Shown here in pieces: positions 33,172-42,187 of a DNA stretch of 64,000 bases (position 1 is the stretch's first letter; the number at the start of each line of letters is the position of its first letter). This stretch comes from Pascua guehoae (lineage: Eukaryota > Basidiomycota > Tremellomycetes > Trichosporonales > Trichosporonaceae). A program made the position numbers and the translations under genes. The stretch spans positions 1-64,000 of the forward strand of contig BCJX01000009.1 of the NCBI GenBank assembly GCA_001600415.1. The letters are read 5' to 3'. A model generated the notes under the pieces. It had not been told where the DNA came from. It ran no database searches and saw only the letters and a list, made by a program, of their open reading frames with translations.

Positions 33172-35757
33172 TCACTTCCTCCTCAACAGGCAGTACTCGC
33201 CGTAGACGCGGCCGTTTTCAAAGAGGCCGCCGGGCACCCAGATCAGGCGCGACCACCACTTTGAGCTCGGCGCGTCGAGGAAAGTAGTGCAAAACTCGCG
33301 CTCCCACGTGGGGTCGTGGACATAGTCTGGCTCGAGCTCGGTAGGCGTCGCCGACGGGAGGCGGAGGGTAACAAGGTACGAGCACTCGTCAATGGACACA
33401 TACGTGCCCTCCTCCTGCGACGGCCTGTTGGCGCCGTTGAAGCGACCTGGGTGGTAGACGCGCGTCTCGGGGCGGGGCCACCAGCCCTTGGACTCGCTCT
33501 TGTCCCAGCGGCGTGGCATCATGCCGTCAAACTCGCTGCGGATCCACTGCACCTCGACGCCGTCGGGGATGAGGTACGATCCCGGGAAGCGGTGCCACTC
33601 GGATCCGTAGCACAGCGACACGGGCGGGTCAATGTCCTTGAGAGGCGACAGGTCCCACTCGGGCTCGTGCTTTTCAATGTCGCGTGGGTCGACCTTGGTG
33701 GAGTGCATCGGGAGGGGCTCAAAGCCGAGGTCGGCGAGAATGTTGGGCAGTGTCGTGTACTGAAAGTAGTTGACAACGTCGAGCGGCGCGTGGTAAAACT
33801 GCTGAATCGCGCCAATGCGGCCCAGGGAGAGAATGGCCGGGACAAGGATGGCGGTGAGCGTAATGTACGAAAACGCCGACGTCTGCGAGGCCTGAGGTGT
33901 TAGTCAAGTAGTGGATACGTCGCACCCACCCTGTAAGGGGACTTGGTCGCCTTGATAAAGGCCGTCTCAAACCAGCCGCGGATGAGGTAGACGGACACGG
34001 CCGCGTTAAAGCACAGGAGCGGGTAGATGGGGAACATGAACCGCTCCTCCTTGTGTGCCTGGGCGGTGAGGATACCGAGCCAGATGTAAAAGGGTGCGAG
34101 GCGGAGCGTGAGCAAGAGGTACGGGCTCGACTCGCCCTCCTTGGGCTTCATCTGTGTGGCGCCGAGGCGGCGAAAGTCAAACTTGTACGTGACTGCGAGG
34201 GCCGGGAGCGAAACGAGGGCCAGAGGCACCAAAAAGTTGAAGTTGAGGAAGAGGTTGGCCAGGTAGTAGGTCGCGGGCTCGGTGCCGTACAGGTCTGGGC
34301 CAAAGCCAGAGAAGAGATTGTACGTCACAATGTTGAGCGTCGGGAAAACGCGACGGCCATATGCCCACGAGTCAAAGTAGAATACGGGAATCTGTGCGGC
34401 GTCAGTAACAAGCGCGGGGACTCGCGTGACTCACGGCCAAGAGCGCCGAGTACAGAATGGCCTGGAAGAGGACCCACTGGCGACGCTTGGACCACCGCCC
34501 AGTGTCAGCCGGGAGAACAATCTCGCCGCCGGAGACAAAGAGCTGCTCGAGGACAAAGGGAATGCCGAGTGCGGCCGCGAATGGCCAGCCGACAATGGCA
34601 CCGACCGCGACGAAGAAGACGCCCGCGCGGCAGCGCCACACACCCGTCGGCGTCGAGGTGGCCGGGTGCATCCAGAACGACGCCGCGAGCATGGTGGTGT
34701 ACATTGTAAACGACGACGGGAGGAATGCTGCAAAGTTAGTGTCCAGGACATGAGCCACACAGCGCGGGCCATGGCCCCGGGGCAGACCTCGCTGCCGTCA
34801 GCCACTCACCAACACTGGCCGACCACATGCCCGCCGAGAAGAGCATCGAAAAGAAGAGGTACCTCCCGACGCGCTCGTTGACCGCCTCTACGACGGCGCG
34901 GAAGAAGCGCGCCTCGCAAAACGACGAAATGGCACCGAGGACAAGCCGCAGCGCAAAGAACTGCTGCCGCTTGCCGAGACCGAGCAGACCGGGGCCGAGG
35001 TGCGCGAGCGGCCAGTGCAGGAGGATATAGGCCCACGACCGCACGGCAAACTCGGGCGACAGCTCCCAGGTCTGGAACCCGCCATTGTGCTGGAAATAGT
35101 GCAGCGGCTCGTAAAAGTTGAACACTGAGGGGTTAGAGGTGTTGTACGCTGGCACGAGACGTACCCTCGTCACAGTCGGCGATGACAGAGTACATGGCGC
35201 CAAACGCGCGCACCAAGAGGAGGGTGCGGAACGCGACCGAGAGCGAGGGGACCATCGGAGCCGTTGCCTGCCTGGAGTGTTAGTGGCTCGGCATACGACG
35301 GTGACGACGGTGGTTGACGACGACCCGTGACCGCCATTCGTGACAGCTCGATGCCAGGAGTATGGTGCCATGCACACCGAGAAGCACCTCTCGCTCGCTC
35401 CCCACCATTCGCCCTTTACTCATCGCTCCCGGCCCCATCCTCTCGCCGCACTCTCGCCTGCGGTGACTAAGCCGCCATCACAACGCCGCGACGCCGTGCA
35501 GCACGTATCGCGCCGAGCAACGCCTCCTCGCTACCCCCCAAACTCCCTTACCCGCCTCATCCCGCGCCGACACTGCCCCAGACCAACACTCACCTCCGGA
35601 CCTGGTCCTGGAGGAGCCCCTGGTGCCGCTTCCTCCACCCCTTGAGCGCGGGCGCGCCAAACTGGTCAAACTGCGGCTCTTCCTTTTGCACGCCCACGGC
35701 GGTGGGGCCATGCGTGGGGCGGCGGAAGCGCAGCGTCTCGGTGCCCGGCATCGCCAT
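33172..35757 (-). CDS. ALG9: Alpha-1,2-mannosyltransferase Alg9 (GT22), 686 aa
   Basis: Six exons: 35757-35594, 35271-35165, 35124-34810, 34727-34435, 34391-33930 and 33891-33172. Key segments in order: a short cytosolic N-terminus, a first TM with the GT22 acidic motif ADCDEVFNFYEPLHY, FQTWELSPEFAVRSWAY, several TMs, then HKEERFMFPIYPLLCF, the diagnostic loop of Alg9/Alg12/GPI mannosyltransferases. FQTWE.SP..A.RS.AY favours Alg9. Known reaction: adds two alpha-1,2-mannoses from dolichol-P-mannose to the lumenal lipid-linked oligosaccharide in the ER. The 686 aa are longer than the ~555 of yeast Alg9, mainly through the C-terminal soluble domain. The first intron (35272-35593, 322 bp) is atypically long. 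It shares a promoter with EMI1. Confidence 0.9.
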
Positions 35758-36131
35758 CTTGAGCGTAGCGTCGAGGGGTGGGAGGTGGCAGAGAAGTGAA
35801 CAAGTGGGGGGTTGGGGGGGAAGAGGTGGAAGAGGGGGAGGGGGAGGGGGTCGGTGAAATGTTCAACCCACGAGAGGGGGAGGGGGGGAGAGATCCGAGA
35901 TCCCGACGCGGACCGTGGGGGGTGGGGGTAGGTGAATGGCGACGACGCAGTTTCACAACCACACAACTCTACCCCAGGGGTCACTGACGTCGCCCCTGGA
36001 AAAATCAAATCACGTGATTAAAGCCACGTGGCCAAATATCGAACACAACGAATGTAAGCCTGCAAAAGAAGTCAGCAGTCGAGCCACTCGAGTCGCCGCT
36101 GCTATCAACAACTCACACCTCTACGCCCAAC
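35758..36131. promoter_or_regulatory. ALG9/EMI1 bidirectional promoter with two CACGTG boxes
   Basis: The 374 bp between two divergent starts contain a perfect 12-bp palindrome AATCACGTGATT at 36008-36019 and a second CACGTG at 36025-36030, 14 bases apart. CACGTG is the E-box bound by bHLH factors such as Cbf1, and by bZIP factors. A purine-rich G-run tract (GGGGGAGGGGG) fills 35800-35900 on the ALG9 side. Confidence 0.65.
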
Positions 36132-37129
36132 ATGCGCTTCTCATTCTGGGGGACAGCGGAAAAGGACGCACCAGACGCCAAGGCGAGCGGATCCACCTCG
36201 TCGGCCGCGGGGACGCCCGCAGCGTCGTCATCAGCAGGCACGTCGGCGTCCACGTCGACCGCAACGACACCAGCCGCAGTTGCGCCCGAACCCGCGGCCA
36301 TGCTGTCGCGCTTTGAGCGGACGCTCCAGGACGAGGAAAAGTACCAGGCGATGCAGTACCCGACATTCGACGAGGTGCCCGGGTGTATGCAGTTGTTGTG
36401 AGTGACGCGCGGGTTTGTCTCTTTTGTTCGAGGTTGGAAAAGTGGATGGAGAGTTGGCGAGCTGTGCTCGAGTCCGGATAGAGGCGCCGGGATTCGCAAT
36501 GGTCACTATCGGACGATTTTGGCTTTCCGCTAGAGGCAACTGGCCGTTGCGTGTACACTGCCTTGGTCTCCATCGGCCCTCAACACGCCTCGTGTTTTCT
36601 GTCCAGTGGCTCACAAAGACGGCTCATTGTACCCGTGTGTGTGTATGGCTGGCCTCTGGTCGAGGCATATGCTGTCGGTACCCCACTCACCGCGTCACTC
36701 TTCGACAACATAACCCTCCTAGTCCCCCCCATGCATCTCGTCCTTTCCAACACCCCCATGCCACTGACACTTCAGCGACGAATTCTTCATGTGCTACGCG
36801 CTCGTGCCCCAACTGCGCAACATGTACCGGCACGGCGAGCTGCGCGACTGCACGTACAAGTTCAACGACTTCAAGTACTGCATGAGCCTCAAGGGCGACG
36901 ACATCGAGGAGCGCCGCAAGCTGTGGGTCCGGCGGCGCGCAGAGTGGTGGGCCGCGCGGCGCGTCGGGAGCAGTAGCGAGGATGTGTGGGATGTGCGCGA
37001 GTGAGTAAGAGACCAGAGGGCGGATGCCAACCCAGTCTTCACTGCCCAACTCTACTGACACGCAGCAAACCGCTCGAAAACTTTCCCCCACTGTATCCCG
37101 ATCACGACGAGGCGACAAAGGATCTCTAG
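36132..37129 (+). CDS. EMI1: Emi1-like DUF3128 protein, 184 aa
   Basis: Three exons: 36132-36397, 36776-37000 and 37066-37129, with introns of 378 and 65 bp. After a Ser/Thr/Ala-rich N-terminus, the protein has the DUF3128 core: YPTFDEVPGCMQLFDEFFMCY, YRHGELRDC, FNDFKYCMSLKG and RRRAEWWAARR followed by SSEDVWDVR. The conserved cysteines (GCM, MCY, RDC, YCM) resemble a twin CX9C-like arrangement. In yeast, Emi1 is needed for full induction of IME1 and has been linked to mitochondria; a role here is by homology only. The first intron is long for this genome. Confidence 0.85.
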
Positions 37130-37558
37130 ACTGCATGTACCATCATGACCGCTCACGTTGGGTTCTTACTTACTGATGGTGTGGACTAACTTTGAGGCCG
37201 CGCGGGTGACTGTTTCTGCTTTGGATCGTATTTGCCCTTCTCGCACGCATAGCATGCCGAGTAGTCTCCATGGGGACCCCTTCCTTGCGCTGCGGGCCGT
37301 TGAGATCTGGCAAAACACAACTAACAGCCGCTGGCTTACTCCCTTGGCTGCAGTAAACATTCTTTCAGGGCACACAGGTACTCGTCGCTGGGACGAGTCC
37401 CACGTGCACCATTCTACAAAAGCTACGAGAACTAGATTTACGAGGCAAATGTGACAGATCGTCATTACCTAGACTAAAGGGCAGCCTTGCGCCGCATCTC
37501 GCCCGCACTTTGTCACTTGCACCTTCTGAACTTGCGTCTCACTTCTCTGGGTATTTCC
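37130..37558. other. Intergenic between convergent genes
   Basis: 429 bp of 3' flanks of EMI1 (+) and the 8-TM gene (-). I see no gene or repeat in it. Confidence 0.4.
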
Positions 37559-39311
37559 CTAATGGTTCGAGTTGTTGCCGTCTCCGGCCTGCTCGCGCGC
37601 CCTAATCCTCGCCTCGACCTCGGCTTGAATCTCGGCCTCGCGCTCGCGCTCCTCTGCATTCTCGGCCTCCTCCTCGAGGCGGATACGGCCGAGACGTTCT
37701 GCCGAGCGCCTCCACGCGACGCCAAGCATGAGGGCGACGGGGTGCAGGGCGAGGCACGAGAAGAGTGTGATGATCAACGACAGCGGCTTGGGCTGGGGCG
37801 CGGTCGGCACGTCGGGAATGACGCGGACCGTCGAGAATAGAAGCGTGGCGATGAGGTATTCCGACGCAAGCATCATGACGCTGGGGGTCAGCACATGCCG
37901 ACAAGTGGTGCAGCTACTCACTACCACCGGGACACAAACTCCCAAATGGCGACGACGACATTGACGGCGATGAGGCACCCGACGGCGTACCACTGCCAGC
38001 GCTCGTAATGCTTTTCGTTCTTGATGACCCAGCCCATGGCGATAAAGCCGTTGTGCATCCACATGACCTCGAAGAGCACGGCAAAGAACATGGTAATGTT
38101 GACGTGGATGAATAAAAAGTCAAACGGGGCGGAAAGGCGTGGCTTGTAGGGTGAGAGGGTGGCCAAGATCGTGAGGCTGCAGGGGTCAGTTCATGGACAC
38201 GGACAAGAGACGAACAGGATCAGAACGTTGACGAGGAGCAGAATCTCGGCCACGCGGAAGACCTGGAGTGTCTGTCGCTGTTAGCAATCGCGTTAGTCAC
38301 CTCGACCAACCCAGCACACGGTCCATGCGGCCATGACCCAGTTGGCAATGGCAAAGCGGAGCCCCACGCCATGGATGAGCGCGTCCTGGCGTCAGCCACA
38401 GCGAACGGCGTGTTGCGCCATACCTTTGTCTCTTCGCTCCGGGTGACGATGAGGATCAGGCAGAACCCAATCTGCAGAGCAAAGAGCACAAGCCAGTACA
38501 GGCCAAGGAGGTTGCTGTTTGGGGTCAGGAGTGTGGGGTGCCGCTTGCTGACGTCGGCTGTGGTGTTAGCGGCTCTGCCGTTTCATGTGTACGAGGGGCA
38601 CGGCAAAACATGAGGCCATGGAAAGGAGTCAACAGTCGGACGAGGCCGCAAGGCACAGCCTGGTGATGGCGTTGTTTTGCGGGCTTGGCAGCTTGGCAGG
38701 ACTCTACGCATGGACCTCGTGCAATCCCGGTCTGCAGGCACAAAGACTTCGGGCCTTTCAGGACCTGGACGCAGCAAATCGGGGCGTGTGGGGGAGCGCA
38801 TCGTGTCGAGAACTCGGATGGTCATTTCGATCACGACGGCTCGTGGATGGTGGACGAGTAGATCTCGGACCACCGCCAAGCAAGATCCCCGCGGCCCGTG
38901 TCCGCCTCCAAAAACCCCCATTCTGGGCGAATGTGGCAAACACCACTTACCAATGTTTGGCTTGATGACAAGCGCGCAAATCAACGCCGTCGCGAGTGAG
39001 ACGAGGACTGTGTGTCAGCATGACTTTTGCCTACTTGCTGGGACAAGAATACCCCAAGGGCAGGGATACAAAAGCCACAGAATTCATACAAAGCGTGACG
39101 CAGAGACGGATAAAGATCAAACGGAAGGGACGAGCGCTCAGGTAAAAATGCAGGTGGCGGCGACGAGGGCCCCTCATACCGACGACGTACCTGAGATGGG
39201 CACTGCGATCTGGAGGCGCACGAGGCGCATGTTCTTGCGGTACTGTGCGACGGAAATGTACTCTTCTGGGTTGTCATAGCTGCTTATGTGGCGTGTTGCG
39301 TGGGACGGCAT
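37559..39311 (-). CDS. Multi-pass (about 8 TM) membrane protein of unknown function, 341 aa
   Basis: Seven exons: 39311-39191, 39007-38951, 38557-38424, 38385-38311, 38277-38216, 38176-37922 and 37880-37559. The soluble N-terminus (DNPEEYISVAQYRKNMRLVR) leads into hydrophobic helices such as LVSLATALICALVI, LYWLVLFALQIGFCLILIV, NWVMAAWTVCW, ILLLVNVLILLTILA, FFAVLFEVMWMHNGFIAMGW, AVGCLIAVNVVVAIWEF and two more. The C-terminus is a charged, Glu/Arg-rich coiled coil (EEEAENAEEREREAEIQ). It may belong to the fungal DUF1774-like group, but I am not sure. The intron 38278-38310 has a GTTGGT donor and is only 33 bp; a CCAG 15 bases further on would give a 48-bp intron and remove RQTLQ, also in frame. 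Intron 38558-38950 is 393 bp. Confidence 0.72.
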
Positions 39312-40425
39312 GGTGGGATCAAGAGCAAGAGTGTATGGAAACAAGAAGAACGATGCGGGGGTGGCAATGAAGTATGTACGAGGCAAGGTCGGGTGGGGTG
39401 GGGGGGTGGTTGGGTGGTGGTGTTGGGGTATGGTCATGTGACGTCACTTGCCGGTGCTAGGAGTAGATCAGGGCCTGGGGGCGGGGATCAACATGTCATA
39501 ACAGTTGTGTGTGTGTGTGTGTTGCATAAGACATGCCAAAGTGCCACAAACCAATTATTTTTTGATCCCGTCGAGACCCGGGGGTGAGGGGGCGGAAATT
39601 TAAGCCGAGGCTGTGCACGGTGGGGTGTCAAAATGCGCCCATTCACTCGTAGCGCGTTTTTTGATCGGTACTGTACCAAGGAGAGCCACCCAAGACCCAA
39701 TTTGGGACACCCTGGCAACTCGCTCTGCCCGTTTGAGTGAGGGCCCGAGATAGCCCGCCGAGTGTTGCTAAAAACTGTGCCTGCCCTGGCTCTGCTCTTG
39801 CTGTGCTCGTGCTGTGCGTGCTGGCCGTTTTGCCTTTTGGTATCCAGGGCTGTGCATTGACCCATCGGTGTGCGCCACCCAGGACTGGATTGCACGTTCC
39901 CTTTCAGGATACCACCACTGCCTGTCTGTTCGTCGTCTTTGCACATCCCCCCTCCTCCCACTCTTTCAACCAGCCAGTTGCATCCAGCAGCCACGTCTGG
40001 TCCGTCTCGGAGCCCTCGTTAGCGTCCTCGAGTCCTCGTCGCTCGTCGTCTCGTCTCGTAGCATTCACCTCTCCTCCTCCTGCCGCTCTCCCATTCGCAG
40101 ACTTGCCCGCACCCCTGCGCCTCGCATCGCACCGCGTCGGTCTCGTCTCACCCGTCACTCGTCGTCGCGTCCCACCCACCACTGGTGCACAACGCGACTT
40201 CTTTAGACTTTCTCCTTCCACCCTCGTCCTTGTTTCCCACCGCATTCATCCCTCTTCGTCTTTACTCTTTTGTATCGACCCAACGGCCCCTGTCACTCTT
40301 TACACCCACACTTTCGACTTTCAACCTCGCTCCTCGCTTTTTTTTTTCCTGCCAACCGGCTCCCTGCTCTCGCACGACCCCCCCCCCCCCTATCTTCCTC
40401 CTCAACCCCAACCCCAATCCCCAAC
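39312..40425. promoter_or_regulatory. Divergent promoter of the 8-TM gene and the GPI wall-protein gene
   Basis: 1.1 kb between two divergent starts. A perfect CRE-type TGACGTCA palindrome is at 39439-39446, about 130 bases upstream of the 8-TM start. A (TG)n run is at 39505-39522. From about 39920 to 40425 the strand is strongly CT-rich, a long pyrimidine leader for the wall-protein gene. Confidence 0.55.
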
Positions 40426-41398
40426 ATGCGCGTCCTCCCCTTCTCCGTTGCCGCCATTGCGCTCTTCTCGCGTTTCGCGCACGCCCTCCCCCAGGTCGCC
40501 CCTGGCTCTGGCGACGACATGGACGTGGCCGACGACACTGGTGATGACACTGGTGACGACTCTGCCAACGACGAGGGCGCCGACCTTGGTGCCGCGTCAG
40601 AGGCCCCCTCGGCCGCGGTCAGCGCGTCGGGTGCGACCCCCTCGTCTTCGGCGGGTATGGTGCCCTCGGAGCCATCGCCCGAGACTGTCGTCAATGTCGG
40701 TGACAACCTCGACATCCAGTGGGAGGCCGACCCCGACGGAATCTGGACCAACATGACCATCCAGCTCATGACGGGCTCCAACATGGCCATGGTCCCTCTC
40801 ACGACGGTCGCCACCAACATCAACGGCGCAGACGACACGGTCACCAGCTACTCGTGGCCGGTGCCCGAGGTCAACCCGTACTCGAAGATCTACTTCCTCC
40901 AGTTGTGAGTTTGAGAGTGTTTCCCCCTTGGTACAGCAGCTCACGCCCCAGCAACCAAGCCGGCCAGTCGGCCGTCTGGACCACGCGTTTCACCGTGAGT
41001 AGCGCTGGCCTTGTTTGGGCCCGCGACGAGCCACGACGAGATGACCGCCCGCTAACTCGCAGATTGCTGGCCCTGACGGAAGCACTACTGCTCCCCCCAA
41101 CACGGAAGAGGACGCGGCGGGCAACACGATCGGCTGGGGCATTGGCAAGCTCGGCGCGGGCAGCAACTCGTCGACCCCGAGCGGTGCCGGCGCCGGTGCT
41201 GGCGAGGCCGCCCCTGCCGCCGACTCGAACGGCCTGACGCTCTACAACTCAAACCTCCCCACCGGTACCGGTGACACCCCCAGCATCACTGCCACGGGTG
41301 TCGCCGAGGCCACCCAGGGCTCGGGCGCGCTCTCGCGCGTCCAGGCGCCCCTCGCTGCCGTCTTTGGCGCCGTCGCCGCCGCTGCCCTCCTCGTCTAA
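40426..41398 (+). CDS. GPI-anchored Ser/Thr-rich cell wall protein (Kre9/Knh1-like fold), 285 aa
   Basis: Three exons: 40426-40904, 40952-40994 and 41063-41398. It starts with a signal peptide (MRVLPFSVAAIALFSRFAHA). An acidic spacer (DDTGDDTGDDSANDE) and Ser/Ala-rich stretch follow. The core, about 85-170, reads VNVGDNLDIQWEADPDGIWT, MTIQLMTGS and SYSWPVPEVNPYSKIYFLQF, typical of the Ser-Thr-rich GPI-anchored/Kre9-Knh1 beta-sandwich family. The tail is Ser/Gly/Ala-rich and ends in a hydrophobic segment (VQAPLAAVFGAVAAAALLV), a GPI attachment signal. Known relatives act in beta-glucan assembly or are abundant wall mannoproteins. The long pyrimidine leader and codon bias for C-ending codons suggest high expression. 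Confidence 0.87.
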
Positions 41399-42187
41399 GC
41401 CCTGGCAGTTAGCGCCTTGGCGCCCCCCCAAGCATCATTCCTCACCTCACTGGACACCATTAAACCTACAACCTCTTATATCCCCCCTTACACGGCACAC
41501 GGTGTGCATTCATTATCCGAACATTGATCGTGACGAGCGTATGCACTGGTTGGTATCTTTGGAAACGCGGTCGGCGGGTTGGAGGCCCGAGGCAGAAAAC
41601 GTCGGGTCAGGACTTTGGGTCGGGCGAGTTAGGACGCTGGACGCGTGCGACGCGTGTTGGTGGCTGCGTCGTCGGGTTAGCTCACCAGGACGTAATTCAG
41701 ATGGGGTGTGCGATATGGGCACCTGCGGAGGGGTCTTGAACGCAAACCACGACATGCCCCCACAACCAATAGTTGCTAACAATGGCGAGCACGCGTCATC
41801 CTCTGCGCTCTGACCCACCACAACGTCGAATACGCGTCATCCTTTGCTCTGACCTGCGTTGTCAAAAAGGACTAGTGGCGCAGGGTAACACTGGCAGACT
41901 CTTGCAAGGTCTGCGCGTCTGCAGCAGCTCAACATCTGCATGCTGCACGTCTGCAGCAGCTCAACATCTGCATGCTGCACGTCTGCAGCAGCTCTACATC
42001 TGCATGCCTCGGCATCCCTGCGCCTTTGTCGTTCCTTTTTGACACCCTCTGTACCCCCGGCCCCACCTTGCAAACCACGCCACGCCCACTCATGGGCAGT
42101 GTGGCACTTTCAGTGCTTCCTGTTGACCCAGTTGTGGCAACCCTGTCGACCCATTTCGAGCAAGCACAAACTACATCCCCAGCACGC
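41399..42187. other. Intergenic between convergent genes, with tandem repeats
   Basis: No gene. Contains the 32-bp tandem repeat at 41917-42008 and, just before it, an imperfect direct repeat around ACGCGTCATCCT at about 41791 and 41831. Confidence 0.5.
41917..42008. repeat. 32-bp tandem repeat, 2.9 copies
   Basis: Units begin GTCTGCAGCAGCTCAACATC and continue TGCATGCTGCAC. Copies at 41917-41948 and 41949-41980 are identical; the third (41981-42008) has one change and is cut short. PstI-like CTGCAG and SphI-like GCATGC palindromes recur in each unit. It lies in the shared 3' flank of two convergent genes. Confidence 0.92.

Noticed and set aside
41917..42008. CRISPR-like array from regularly spaced 32-bp units
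   Set aside because: Units are contiguous with no spacers, and the genome is eukaryotic.
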